Part shown: positions 17,374-26,090 of the stretch, piece by piece | Layout: each line of letters starts with the position of its first letter | Numbering within the stretch: the first letter of the stretch is position 1 | Source: Marivirga tractuosa DSM 4126 | Lineage (GTDB): Bacteria; Bacteroidota; Bacteroidia; Cytophagales; Cyclobacteriaceae | NCBI RefSeq assembly: GCF_000183425.1 | Contig: NC_014759.1 | Location: forward strand, 868,001-932,000 | Direction: 5' to 3' | Length of the DNA stretch: 64,000 nt | The notes under the pieces: model-generated | What the model was told of the DNA's origin: nothing | What the model saw: the letters and a program-made list of their open reading frames with translations, nothing else | Databases searched by the model: none | Made by a program: the position numbers and the translations under genes

Positions 17374-18429
17374 ATGACAGCATTAAGGTTCTTATTATTG
17401 GCCTACGGTTTTTTATCTCTTTTTATTTCAGGAGGTTTGTTTTTCCAAAATGGAAAAGTAGGACATAAATCATTGTCTTTTTTTGTGCTTCTTATTTCGT
17501 TAGATATTTTTGTTTTTATTTACGGTACTAGCAGTATATTAGAAACTTACCCATATTTTGCAGGGCTATTTTATTTTCATATTGGTTTTTTATTTGGACC
17601 TGTTCTATACTTTCATTTAATTATTTTCATTAATAAAGGTTACCTATTTAAATGGAAACATATTTGGCATTTAGTACCTAGCATTATCCTTTTGGTGCAT
17701 ATGTTTGACATCTATTTAATGGCTCCTACGGAAAGACTTGAGTACCACGCTACGCATTTCCTAGGTAGAATTATGAATTTAAATTATGCTCGAACACTTG
17801 TTCAACTATTTTATGGTATTCTAATTTCAACATATTTGTATAGTAAAAAAGATAAATTAGAAGGGATAGAGAAAGTATATGGGATCGGGATAGGTATTAT
17901 TTATTTTTTAGGAGTTCTCGTCATCTCTTGGTTTGTATTATTTGCTGAGGACTGGCGACAATTTATATATTACCACCTATTTTCTTATTCGCTAATATTT
18001 CTCATCGGCTACTTTTTAGTATTCAGGCAAGATTTTCTACAAGAGATTAGCAAAAAATACCTTAGCTCTTCATTAGTTGAAGAAGATATGATGGTTATTC
18101 TAACAAAGATTAATGGAGCACTTAAACAACGAAAAATATATTTAAGAAATGATCTAAATCTTAAAATTTTCGCTGATACCATAGATGAAAAAACACATAA
18201 TATTTCTCAAACATTATCTGAATTAGTGGGCAAAAGTTTTAATGAAGTTCTCAATGAATACAGAATAGCTCACGCAAAAAAGCTATTGAAAAGCTCTGAC
18301 TTTGCACATTTCAAAATAGAAGCAATTGCATTGGAATCTGGCTTTAACAATAAAGTAACCTTCAATAAAGCTTTTAAAAAATTTGAAGGGCAAACACCTT
18401 CTGAATTCAAGAAAAAAATTGTTGCGTAA
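17374..18429 (+). CDS. Membrane-anchored AraC-family transcriptional regulator
   Basis: A 351-residue regulator. Residues about 1-220 hold seven hydrophobic helices (LRFLLLAYGFLSLFISGG, FYFHIGFLFGPVLYFHLIIF, IYFLGVLVISWFVLFA, LIFLIGYFLVF). Residues about 250-350 form the AraC double helix-turn-helix, ending IEAIALESGFNNKVTFNKAF and FEGQTPSEFKKK, the family signature in the second helix-turn-helix. Such 7TM-AraC proteins in Bacteroidota are thought to couple a membrane signal to nearby genes. It sits 18 bp after the ankyrin gene. Signal unknown. Confidence 0.88.
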   Translation: MTALRFLLLAYGFLSLFISGGLFFQNGKVGHKSLSFFVLLISLDIFVFIYGTSSILETYPYFAGLFYFHIGFLFGPVLYFHLIIFINKGYLFKWKHIWHLVPSIILLVHMFDIYLMAPTERLEYHATHFLGRIMNLNYARTLVQLFYGILISTYLYSKKDKLEGIEKVYGIGIGIIYFLGVLVISWFVLFAEDWRQFIYYHLFSYSLIFLIGYFLVFRQDFLQEISKKYLSSSLVEEDMMVILTKINGALKQRKIYLRNDLNLKIFADTIDEKTHNISQTLSELVGKSFNEVLNEYRIAHAKKLLKSSDFAHFKIEAIALESGFNNKVTFNKAFKKFEGQTPSEFKKKIVA

Positions 18430-18438
18430 ATAAGGAAG

Positions 18439-18464
18439 AAAAAAGCTACCAAATCAATGGTAGC
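18439..18464 (-). terminator. Intrinsic terminator, minus strand
   Basis: GCTACCA (18445-18451) and TGGTAGC (18458-18464) form a 7-bp stem with a 6-base loop; on the minus strand it is followed by TTTTTT. It lies about 160 bp past the stop of the minus-strand gene at 18622 and just past the AraC stop on the other strand, separating the convergent units. Confidence 0.65.
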
Positions 18465-18621
18465 CACCCATTCCCGCCATAATTTACATGGTGGTTTGAC
18501 TGGTAGAGTTGAAAAGAAACTGCCTTCTTAACTTGGCTGCCTCAATTTTCTAGCATACGCCAATTAAGATAAATAAAGCTGGGGCACTTCATTTTATAAT
18601 GCGCTGCTTCTCATTCCCAAA

Positions 18622-19638
18622 TTATCGATAACTTATGCCATGCAAATCATACAAATCCTTTTGTTTGCTAACAAGTTCATCATTTACAACCATTCGGTAC
18701 ATGCTGCCCATCGATTGAATGCGGTCTACTGTTTGCATAGCACCCGTTATATTCCCCTGCAGCAGTTGACAAGTAAGAATATTGAGCACAGGGTAGGCTT
18801 TCACTCTCTTATTGTCCTTATGTTCTTCATAAACCTCCTCAAAAATCCCAATAGCCTCATCCAACTTAGCACTTGCGGCTTCATTGGCATAAACGTCTTC
18901 ATTGCTCATCATGGAAATAGCTTCACCGGCAATCTCGCAACCTTCCTCTAATCGACTAAAATCAGTTTTTCTGTGTTTCATGGAGTTTAGCACTATGGTT
19001 TCCTCGCTTGTGTAAGGGAAATAAACATCTGATTTTGATTTCAGATGATCGCCTACACCAGTAAAGAACAGATTATTGGCATAACTAACTATGGTATCTT
19101 TACTTGCATAGTGCACATTTTCTGATTGCATATCAGATTCAAATACAAAAAAGCCATTATCATCCAGGCCATTCTTAAAATCATAGGTTTCATTTCGATC
19201 AGGAAACCTTCTATAATGCCATTCAATAGTTACCGGCATTTTAAATTTTACCATCCAGCCATATTTTGTGTAATCACTATTCTTTTTTTCATCCAGCTGT
19301 CTATCGGAATACTTACCAAATTTCACAGTCACCAGTATTTCATTTTGCTGCTTAGCAAAGGTTTCATCCCAATTATGGTTCATTTCCTTTCGCTTCATAT
19401 CGGGTATAGTCAAAGATTCCAAAAGCATACTACGCACGCTTTCTTTCACCTCATCGGACCAGTCGTCCTCAAAATTGACACGAACTGAATAAGATAGTCC
19501 TTCAAATGATTCATCAAGTTTTACTGCAGGTAGATTAAATTTTTCATAGGTGTAAATTTTCTCCACAAGGATCTGTGCTTGAATATGACCTATGAATAAT
19601 GTTGAAAGAATTGCTAGAAAAAGGTATTTTATCTTCAT
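18622..19638 (-). CDS. Exported protein of unknown function
   Basis: A 338-residue protein with a signal peptide (MKIKYLFLAILSTLFIGHIQAQ). I do not recognise the family. The middle (about 25-200) looks beta-rich with aromatic residues (WMVKFKMPVTIEWHYRRFPD). The C-terminal part (about 225-330) is helical, with a TPR-like look (KLDEAIGIFEEVYEEHKDNK, then YPVLNILTCQLLQGNITGAM), so it may pack as short helical repeats. No lipobox, no catalytic motif. It is a lone minus-strand gene facing the AraC regulator; the terminator at 18439 probably ends it. Confidence 0.7.
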   Translation of the reverse strand: MKIKYLFLAILSTLFIGHIQAQILVEKIYTYEKFNLPAVKLDESFEGLSYSVRVNFEDDWSDEVKESVRSMLLESLTIPDMKRKEMNHNWDETFAKQQNEILVTVKFGKYSDRQLDEKKNSDYTKYGWMVKFKMPVTIEWHYRRFPDRNETYDFKNGLDDNGFFVFESDMQSENVHYASKDTIVSYANNLFFTGVGDHLKSKSDVYFPYTSEETIVLNSMKHRKTDFSRLEEGCEIAGEAISMMSNEDVYANEAASAKLDEAIGIFEEVYEEHKDNKRVKAYPVLNILTCQLLQGNITGAMQTVDRIQSMGSMYRMVVNDELVSKQKDLYDLHGISYR

Positions 19639-19899
19639 GGTTACAAATTTTTATGTCGAATTGGAAGATACTATAAATATCATCCACTGAGTAAAAATGT
19701 TTACGAACGACCGATCTAATTCACGAACGACAGTTCTAAGCTGAAAGCACTCCAAAAATCACTCCCGACAAAGCCAATACTGATCTCAAACAATCTGTGG
19801 CCGAGCTAAATTGGTGTACCACTATTTGTTTTCGAAAAATGAGGTAAGAAATAAAGGGTCTAAAAACAACTCTAGAAGATTGTTGTGATTTAATCAGCT

Positions 19900-20075
19900 A
19901 TTGTAACCTATAAATTTGAACTTTCCGAAGCAAGGCGGAGAAATGAAAGTCCGGCAGGAAGCATCCTGATGCATCCAAGAAGCGTAGAAATTCACGCAGG
20001 ACGGCCCAATAATCACTTAGGAAAGGGGTGAAATTCTTTGGAAAGCCCAATATTGCAAAAGGGAAAGGCGCAATA
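19900..20075. other. GC-richer non-coding block next to tRNA-Arg
   Basis: The 492-bp gap 19639-20130 has no convincing gene. Its right part is visibly richer in G and C than the surroundings and carries small inverted words such as GCATC-CT-GATGC. The minus strand is open for about 60 codons (ending FSALLRKVQIYRLQ), but has no domain. It may be a mobile or repeated intergenic element, or a structured RNA; no copy is present elsewhere in the window. Purpose unknown. Confidence 0.3.
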
Positions 20076-20081
20076 AGCCAC

Positions 20082-20117
20082 AAAAAAACCTCTCAAAAAT
20101 CAATTTGAGAGGCTTTT
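20082..20117 (-). terminator. Bidirectional intrinsic terminator after tRNA-Arg
   Basis: CCTCTCAAA (20089-20097) and TTTGAGAGG (20104-20112) form a 9-bp stem with loop AATCAA. On the minus strand it is followed by seven T (20088-20082), on the plus strand by CTTTT. It lies 14 bp past the tRNA 3' end. Confidence 0.8.
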
Positions 20118-20130
20118 CAAGATAAATTAG

Positions 20131-20204
20131 TACACCCGAAGGGAGTCGAACCCCCAACCCTCGGAGCCGAAATCCGATACTCTATCCAGTTGAGCTACGG
20201 GTGC
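20131..20204 (-). tRNA. tRNA-Arg (anticodon TCG)
   Basis: The reverse strand reads GCACCCG (acceptor), TA, GCTC (D stem), then the anticodon arm TCGGA-TTTCGGC-TCCGA, whose loop places TCG at positions 34-36. The T arm is GGGGG-TTCGACT-CCCTT, and the acceptor closes with CGGGTGT plus discriminator A. It is 74 nt long and CCA is not encoded. UCG reads CGA and, by wobble, CGG arginine codons. The only tRNA I found in the window. Confidence 0.95.
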
Positions 20205-20226
20205 ATTTCTAATTAAAAATTAAATG

Positions 20227-20272
20227 AATTACGAATTACGAATTGCTATGATCTAATTCGTAATTCGTAATT
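20227..20272. repeat. Perfect 18-bp inverted repeat of AATTACG units
   Basis: AATTACGAATTACGAATT (20227-20244) and its exact reverse complement (20255-20272) surround a 10-base loop between the sucC stop and the tRNA. Each arm is built of a repeated 7-mer. A related stretch, AATTACGAATTAC, occurs near 21563 on the other side of sucC. It lacks a T-run, so it is better called an intergenic repeat than a terminator, though it could still protect the sucC transcript end. Confidence 0.7.
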
Positions 20273-20289
20273 GTCCAATTGGTAATTAA

Positions 20290-21501
20290 TTAAGCCAGTG
20301 CTTCTTTCACTCTTAATGCTGCATCTTTCAATACGATAGCAGAAGTAACTTTCAAGCCTGAATCTTCTATGATTTTTGCACCTTCTTCAGCATTTGTTCC
20401 TTGTAAACGAACGATGATTGGCACTTTTATATCTCCTATGTTTTTGTAAGCTTCAACCACACCTTTAGCCACTCTATCGCAACGAACGATACCACCAAAG
20501 ATATTGATTAAGATGGCTTCAACTTTTGGGTCTTTTAAGATAATTCTGAAACCAGCTTCTACTGTTTCCGCATTAGCACTACCCCCAACATCCAAGAAGT
20601 TGGCTGGGTCACCACCTGATAATTTGATAATATCCATAGTAGCCATTGCTAATCCAGCACCATTTACCATACAGCCCACATTACCATCCAATTTCACATA
20701 GTTTAAGCCTGATTCAGCTGCTTCCACTTCGGCAGGATCTTCCTCAGATTTATCTCGCATATCGGCTAAATCCTTGTGACGATATAAAGCAGAATCATCT
20801 AAATTCACTTTAGCATCCACTGCTAAAATTTTATTGTCAGATGTTTTCAACACTGGGTTGATTTCAAACATTGAAGAATCCGTAGCATCATAAGCGGTGT
20901 ATAATGAATGGATAAATTTCACCATGTTTTTGAAAGCATCGCCTTCTAAACCTAATTTGAAAGCTACTTTTCTGGCTTGAAATCCTTGTAGGCCTACACG
21001 AGGGTCAATCCACTCTTTAATAATTTTATCTGGAGTATTTTCTGCAACATCTTCAATATCAACACCCCCTTCAGTAGAAGCCATGATTACATTGCATCCT
21101 TTGGCTCTATCCAATAAGATTCCAACATAATATTCTTTTGGCTCATGTTCGCCTGGATAATATACATCCTGAGCTACTAATAATTTGCTAACCAATTTAC
21201 CTTCTTCACCAGTTTGATGCGTCACTAAAGTACCTCCTAAAATAGCTTTAGATTTTGGCGCTACATCTTCTAAGCTTTTCGCTAAAACTACTCCATTTGA
21301 GTCTGTTTCCTTCACTTTCCCTTTTCCTCTTCCTCCTGCATGGATTTGCGCTTTAAGCACATACCACTCAGTTCCAGTCTCTTTATTGAGCTTTTTAGCA
21401 GCTTCTGTAGCTTCTTCTGGTGTATCGGCAACGATTCCTTTTTGAATGGTTACTCCGTACTTTTCAAGTATTCCTTTGGCTTGATATTCGTGTATGTTCA
21501 T
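20290..21501 (-). CDS. sucC: Succinyl-CoA synthetase (ADP-forming) beta subunit
   Basis: The beta subunit of the TCA-cycle enzyme that converts succinyl-CoA to succinate with nucleotide triphosphate formation. The 403-residue protein shows the ATP-grasp domain at the N-terminus ([33 protein letters not shown]) and EINPVLKT near residue 205. The C-terminal ligase-CoA domain has [38 protein letters not shown] and [14 protein letters not shown]. Length is slightly above E. coli SucC (388). The alpha subunit sucD is not adjacent, unlike the usual sucCD pair; it must be elsewhere. Start ATG at 21501. Confidence 0.97.
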   Translation of the reverse strand: MNIHEYQAKGILEKYGVTIQKGIVADTPEEATEAAKKLNKETGTEWYVLKAQIHAGGRGKGKVKETDSNGVVLAKSLEDVAPKSKAILGGTLVTHQTGEEGKLVSKLLVAQDVYYPGEHEPKEYYVGILLDRAKGCNVIMASTEGGVDIEDVAENTPDKIIKEWIDPRVGLQGFQARKVAFKLGLEGDAFKNMVKFIHSLYTAYDATDSSMFEINPVLKTSDNKILAVDAKVNLDDSALYRHKDLADMRDKSEEDPAEVEAAESGLNYVKLDGNVGCMVNGAGLAMATMDIIKLSGGDPANFLDVGGSANAETVEAGFRIILKDPKVEAILINIFGGIVRCDRVAKGVVEAYKNIGDIKVPIIVRLQGTNAEEGAKIIEDSGLKVTSAIVLKDAALRVKEALA

Positions 21502-21671
21502 TCTTGGATAATTTTTGTGCGAATGTACGGCATTTAATATTATTATTCAACCTGTAAGGCTAATTACGAATTACAAATTTGAAAATTAGAAATTATAAGC
21601 ATTCTAATAATGTTCATTTAAGTAATAAGGACAAAATTCTAGTTTCTAGTTTCTAGTATCTAGTTTCTCTT

Positions 21672-21679
21672 TATCTTTG
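21672..21679 (+). promoter_or_regulatory. -7 promoter element 4 bp before the lolD start
   Basis: TATCTTTG matches the Bacteroidota TAnnTTTG -7 element exactly. It ends 4 bp before the ATG at 21684, so transcription would begin at or next to the start codon, giving a leaderless or nearly leaderless mRNA. Confidence 0.45.
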
Positions 21680-21683
21680 AGCC

Positions 21684-22349
21684 ATGAGTATATTGAGAGC
21701 ACAGAATATTCAAAAGCATTATGGTGATCTAAAGGTTTTAGATGGCATTGATTTTCAGTTAGATGAAGCTAAAATCAGTGCAATTGTAGGGCCTAGTGGG
21801 GCTGGAAAAAGCACCCTATTACATATATTAGGTACATTAGATCAAGCCGATAGCGGTGAACTCTATTTCAAGGATAAAGATATCAGCCAATTAAAAGGAA
21901 GTCGACTTTCCAATTTTAGAAACAGTGCGATTGGTTTTATCTTCCAGTTTCATAACTTATTACCTGAATTCACTGCCGAGGAAAACATTTTAATTCCTGC
22001 TTATATATCCAAAAAAGACGAAAAACCATCTTTGGAAAGAGTGAAAGAATTAATGAAGATTTTGGGAATAGAGCAAAGGTCTCACCACAAACCAGGCCAG
22101 CTCAGCGGTGGGGAACAACAAAGAGTAGCCGTAGCCAGAGCCTTAATGAATAATCCTTCTATCGTTTTTGCAGATGAGCCAAGCGGTAATTTAGATTCCA
22201 AAAATGCCGAAGAACTCCATTCATTATTCCTGAAATTAAGAGATGAATTAGGTCAAGCTTTCGTGATAGTAACCCATAATAAAGAACTAGCTGCCATTTC
22301 TGATGAAAGACATGAGATGAAGGATGGGAAATTGGGTAGATTGGATTAA
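21684..22349 (+). CDS. lolD: ABC transporter ATP-binding protein, LolD-like
   Basis: A 221-residue ATPase subunit of the type that powers lipoprotein release (LolCDE) or MacB-type export. Motifs in order: Walker A GPSGAGKST (about 36-44), Q loop FIFQFHNLLPEFTAEEN, signature LSGGEQQRVAVARAL, Walker B IVFADEPSGNLDS and the H loop VTHNKELA. The sequence between Walker A and the Q loop fits the LolD/FtsE/MacB branch. The membrane subunit is not adjacent, which is normal for lolD in Bacteroidota, but prevents certainty about the partner. It stands alone, preceded by short TCTAG-rich repeats. Confidence 0.88.
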   Translation: MSILRAQNIQKHYGDLKVLDGIDFQLDEAKISAIVGPSGAGKSTLLHILGTLDQADSGELYFKDKDISQLKGSRLSNFRNSAIGFIFQFHNLLPEFTAEENILIPAYISKKDEKPSLERVKELMKILGIEQRSHHKPGQLSGGEQQRVAVARALMNNPSIVFADEPSGNLDSKNAEELHSLFLKLRDELGQAFVIVTHNKELAAISDERHEMKDGKLGRLD

Positions 22350-22522
22350 GTTGGCAAGTTTACAGGTTTACATGTTGGCAAGTTAAATTGATTCTCAAGT
22401 CATAAATCTCAATTCGTAATGTGTCTAGGTATTTCCCCTAGTTGAAATTTCCGTTTTCTGCTGATTTATAGGATGATGATGAAGCTCATCTTTGTTGTAT
22501 CATTCATCAAAGTGAAATCATC

Positions 22523-23500
22523 ATGAAACAATTATTCATCATTCCAGCTGTTTTAGCAATTCTGTTAAGCTTTAATATTGAATCAAAAGGACAAGACGTC
22601 TATTTTTCACAATTCTATGCTAATCCTATTTATTTAAACAGCGCATTAGCAGGTTCTGAAGGAAATCCAAGATTAACATTGGCACATAGGCAACAATGGA
22701 GCAATCTCCAAGCTTACAATGCTTCCTACTTTTCATTTGACACTCCGCTTGGTAAACAATCGGGTTTAGCCATTCATGCTCTAAATGATCAGCAAATGGA
22801 TGGAGTCATCAATAATAATGCTATTGGTACTACTTTATCTCACCGAATTGAATTAAATAATAGAGCAGTAATTGGCGGAGGAATTTCTTTAAACTATTTT
22901 CAGAAATCATTTGACTGGAGCAAATTAACGTTTGAAGATCAAATGAGAGCAGGAAGTAGTAACCGCTACCCTACTTCGGAAAGATTTGGTCAATCTAGAA
23001 CCAATATGGTAGATGTTGGGGTTGGTTTTGTTTATGCAGCTGAAAACTTGGTTGCTGGATTAAATATTTCACACATCAATACGCCTAAGGAAAGGTTCAA
23101 TCCAGATTCAGATGCCATATTACCTAGAAGATATACTGCGCATATTGCTTACCAATTTCAAAAATATACTTATAGCAAACAAGCCTATTCAATTACACCA
23201 TCCATTGTATATGAAAATCAAGCCGGCAATGATTATTTAAATATTGGAGGATATTGGAATAATAACTTTCTGACTTTAGGTACTTGGTACAGAGTAAAGC
23301 AGGCCATGGTTTTTACAATTGGACTTTCCTACCAACAATTCAATTTAGGCTATAGCTACGATCACAGTTTACAAAGCACACAAATTAATTATGGTGCCAC
23401 AAATGAATTTACTTTATCCTATAGATTTCAATGGAAAGGAAAAGACCCAAGTAAAAACTACAAGGGAAAATGTCCTGATTTATATAAAAACTTAAGATAA
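22523..23500 (+). CDS. PorP/SprF-family type IX secretion membrane protein
   Basis: A 325-residue outer-membrane protein. A signal peptide (FIIPAVLAILLSFNIESKGQ) leads to the family start DVYFSQFYANPIYLNSALAGS, then repeated barrel strands such as LTLAHRQQWSNLQ, VGVGFVYAAENLVAGLNISHI and FNLGYSYDHSLQST. PorP/SprF proteins take part in T9SS-dependent secretion and gliding, often pairing with a specific large adhesin such as SprB. Here it stands alone with no adhesin gene next to it. The window also encodes two cargo proteins with T9SS sorting domains (40655 and 54280). A strong terminator follows. Confidence 0.93.
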   Translation: MKQLFIIPAVLAILLSFNIESKGQDVYFSQFYANPIYLNSALAGSEGNPRLTLAHRQQWSNLQAYNASYFSFDTPLGKQSGLAIHALNDQQMDGVINNNAIGTTLSHRIELNNRAVIGGGISLNYFQKSFDWSKLTFEDQMRAGSSNRYPTSERFGQSRTNMVDVGVGFVYAAENLVAGLNISHINTPKERFNPDSDAILPRRYTAHIAYQFQKYTYSKQAYSITPSIVYENQAGNDYLNIGGYWNNNFLTLGTWYRVKQAMVFTIGLSYQQFNLGYSYDHSLQSTQINYGATNEFTLSYRFQWKGKDPSKNYKGKCPDLYKNLR

Positions 23501-23630
23501 AGCAATATGTACTAGAATTAGCATAAGGATCATTTATGAAATCCTTCTATACGTATCGATAAAATCCTAATAGGCACTATTTAAAAATATTTGGGGAGTG
23601 ATGACCCCAAATGATGGATGATGATGAATT

Positions 23631-23665
23631 GGGCGGATTGCAAATGCAATCTGCCCTTTCTCTTT
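23631..23665 (+). terminator. Intrinsic terminator after porP/sprF
   Basis: GGGCGGATTGCA (23631-23642) pairs with TGCAATCTGCCC (23645-23656) over 12 positions with one G-U pair, followed by TTTCTCTTT. A smaller stem, TTGGGG/CCCCAA, lies at 23591-23610. The tiny 2-base loop would open to four or more in practice. Confidence 0.65.
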
Positions 23666-23764
23666 AAAGTTTAATAAAAACAAAAAGCTACCAACCCGCT
23701 TAACATTTTGCCCAGCCATTTTCAGCTTGAATTTAAAAAGCTTAATTTCGCTTTCGGAAAATTT

Positions 23765-24973
23765 ATGGAAATGATTAAAACAGCATACGTAGTAGATATA
23801 GCCAGAACTCCAGTTGGAAAATTTGCAGGAACATTAAGTAGCGTAAGACCTGATGATTTGGCTGCACATATTATTAAAAGTTTATTAGAAAGACAGCCTA
23901 ATTTTGATAAATCACTTTTAGAAGATGTGATTTTTGGTGCTGCCAACCAAGCTGGTGAAGACAACAGAAATGTCGCCAGAATGGCTGGATTAATGGCAGG
24001 ATTACCGATTAAGGTTGGTGGAATTACCGTTAATAGATTATGTGCCTCAGGTTTGCAATCCATTATGGATGCGAGCCGATCCACTATGCTAGGTGATGGA
24101 GAAGCCTTCATAGCTGGTGGAGTAGAAAGCATGACTAGAGCTCCTTTTGTGATGGCAAAAGCAGAAACTGCATACTCCAGAAAGCCAGAAGTTTACGATA
24201 CCACTATTGGTTGGAGATTTATAAACCCCAAATTATCAGAAATACACTACCCATTCGCAATGGGAGAAACTGCTGAGAATGTAGCTGAAAAATGGAAAAT
24301 AAGCAGAGAAGCACAAGATGAATTTGCTCATAACTCTCAACTGAAATATGATGCCGCACATAAAGCAGGCAAATTCAGTAGTGAATTGGTTTCTGTTTCA
24401 ATCCCTCAAAGAAAAGCAGATGATATCATTTTTGATAAAGATGAGCATCCAAGACTTTCTTCAATTGAAAAATTAGGTTCTCTTAAACCTGCCTTTAGAA
24501 AAGACGGATCTGTAACAGCTGGAAATGCCAGTGGAGTAAATGACGGATCAGCAGCAAGCTTAATAGTAGATGAAGAAACCTTAAAGAAATTTAATTTGAA
24601 GCCGATGGCTCGCGTTGTCAGCATGGCTATAGCTGGAGTAAGTCCTGATACTATGGGAATTGGGCCTGTACCAGCAAGTTTAAAAGCATTGAAAAGAGCT
24701 GGTTTGAAAGTATCGGATTTAGATTTAATTGAGTTGAATGAAGCCTTTGCTTCTCAATCGATTGCCTGTGTTCAGGATCTTGATTTAAATCCTGAAATCA
24801 TCAATGTAAATGGTGGTTCTATCGCAATTGGTCATCCATTGGGAGCAAGTGGGACAAGAATATCCGCCACTCTTTTACATGAAATGCAAAAAAGAGAAAA
24901 TGTGAAATATGGTTTGGCTACCATGTGTGTTGGAGTTGGGCAAGGTGCTGCAATCATTTATGAGAAAATATAA
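23765..24973 (+). CDS. Acetyl-CoA C-acyltransferase (thiolase)
   Basis: A thiolase of about 402 residues that cleaves or forms beta-ketoacyl-CoA (fatty-acid beta-oxidation or acetoacetyl-CoA synthesis). Nucleophile cysteine in VNRLCASGLQSIMDAS (about residue 90), GGVESMTRAPF, the NEAFASQ block, catalytic histidine in GGSIAIGHPLGASG and the second cysteine in LATMCVGVGQGAAI. ATG at 23765 (MEMIKTAYVVDIARTPVG) is chosen because family proteins begin at the equivalent of KTAYVVD; the frame is open further back to 23708, but those codons look like leader. No FadB partner is adjacent. The FadA versus AtoB assignment is not decidable from sequence alone. Confidence 0.93.
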   Translation: MEMIKTAYVVDIARTPVGKFAGTLSSVRPDDLAAHIIKSLLERQPNFDKSLLEDVIFGAANQAGEDNRNVARMAGLMAGLPIKVGGITVNRLCASGLQSIMDASRSTMLGDGEAFIAGGVESMTRAPFVMAKAETAYSRKPEVYDTTIGWRFINPKLSEIHYPFAMGETAENVAEKWKISREAQDEFAHNSQLKYDAAHKAGKFSSELVSVSIPQRKADDIIFDKDEHPRLSSIEKLGSLKPAFRKDGSVTAGNASGVNDGSAASLIVDEETLKKFNLKPMARVVSMAIAGVSPDTMGIGPVPASLKALKRAGLKVSDLDLIELNEAFASQSIACVQDLDLNPEIINVNGGSIAIGHPLGASGTRISATLLHEMQKRENVKYGLATMCVGVGQGAAIIYEKI

Positions 24974-24978
24974 TTAAT

Positions 24979-25224
24979 ATGGATTTAGAGAAGGCAAAAC
25001 GATTTGCAGCATTTATATACTACTTACCAGCAATAATAATTATTATGGGCAGATTGCCCATACCAGAGATTGCATTTATTGCATTACCTATACCCTATTA
25101 CGCTGTTTTCTATTATCTATATACTAAAACTGAAAAATCAGAGCGAAATAGAATAGAATTTGCAAGATTAGTTTTAGTAACAATTGCTCACATAGTATTA
25201 TATTATTTGATGTTTCATGGTTAG
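24979..25224 (+). CDS. Small membrane protein of unknown function
   Basis: 81 residues with two or three hydrophobic helices (AFIYYLPAIIIIMG, IAFIALPIPYYAVFYYLY, LVLVTIAHIVLYYLM) and a charged loop KTEKSERNR. No family recognised. It begins 5 bp after the thiolase stop and is probably translated from the same mRNA; thyA follows after 60 bp. Confidence 0.6.
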   Translation: MDLEKAKRFAAFIYYLPAIIIIMGRLPIPEIAFIALPIPYYAVFYYLYTKTEKSERNRIEFARLVLVTIAHIVLYYLMFHG

Positions 25225-25284
25225 TATTTTTCCAATTATTAACTTTAAATTTAATTTCCCTTAAGACAATAAAATCAAAGCAAG

Positions 25285-26079
25285 ATGAAGCAGTATCATG
25301 AATTAATGAAGCATATTTTAGATAAAGGTGTACAAAAAGGCGACAGAACAGGAACAGGAACAATTAGTGTATTCGGTTATCAAATGCGATTTGACCTATC
25401 CGAAGGATTTCCAGTTGTGACCACTAAAAAACTGCATTTACGATCTATCATTCATGAATTGCTTTGGTTTTTGAAAGGGGAAACCAATATCAAGTATTTA
25501 AAAGAGAACGGTGTTTCCATTTGGGATGAATGGGCAGATGAAAATGGTGAATTAGGTCCAGTATATGGCTCCCAATGGAGAAACTGGCCAACTCCTGATG
25601 GACAACATATTGATCAAATTAGCCAAATAATTGATCAAATAAAAAACACACCAAATTCTAGAAGAATAATGGTAAGTGCTTGGAATGTAGCAGATGTCCC
25701 TAATATGGCTTTACCACCTTGTCACGCCCTTTTTCAATTCTATGTTGCAGATGGGAAATTAAGTTGCCAACTTTATCAGCGTTCCGCAGATGTGTTTTTA
25801 GGAGTTCCCTTTAATATTGCATCTTATGCTTTACTAACCATGATGGTGGCGCAAGTTTGTGACTTAGAGCCAGGTGATTTTATCCATACTTTAGGAGATG
25901 CTCATCTTTATTCTAATCATTTAGAACAAACTGAATTACAGCTATCACGAGAGCCCTACCCACTACCAAAAATGAAAATCAATCCAAATGTTAAAAACAT
26001 TTTTGATTTCAAATTTGAAGATTTTGAATTGGTTGATTATCAATATCACCCTCACATAAAGGCACCCGTTGCTGTTTAA
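25285..26079 (+). CDS. thyA: Thymidylate synthase
   Basis: Converts dUMP to dTMP with methylene-tetrahydrofolate. Exactly 264 residues, as in E. coli ThyA. Motifs: [20 protein letters not shown], catalytic Cys146 in [14 protein letters not shown], the dUMP-binding [32 protein letters not shown] and the C-terminal IKAPVAV. It is second or third in a plus-strand run from the thiolase to the D-serine dehydratase-like gene; the PagL-like gene follows after 11 bp. Folate partners such as dihydrofolate reductase are not next to it here. Confidence 0.98.
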   Translation: MKQYHELMKHILDKGVQKGDRTGTGTISVFGYQMRFDLSEGFPVVTTKKLHLRSIIHELLWFLKGETNIKYLKENGVSIWDEWADENGELGPVYGSQWRNWPTPDGQHIDQISQIIDQIKNTPNSRRIMVSAWNVADVPNMALPPCHALFQFYVADGKLSCQLYQRSADVFLGVPFNIASYALLTMMVAQVCDLEPGDFIHTLGDAHLYSNHLEQTELQLSREPYPLPKMKINPNVKNIFDFKFEDFELVDYQYHPHIKAPVAV

Positions 26080-26090
26080 ATTTTATAGAA

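Noticed and set aside
19898..20083. 61-codon minus-strand open frame beside tRNA-Arg
   Set aside because: No conserved motif or gene context; treated as a non-coding block instead.
23708..23764. Extended N-terminus of the thiolase
   Set aside because: Family proteins start at the equivalent of 23765; the extra codons have no similarity and lie in the leader.
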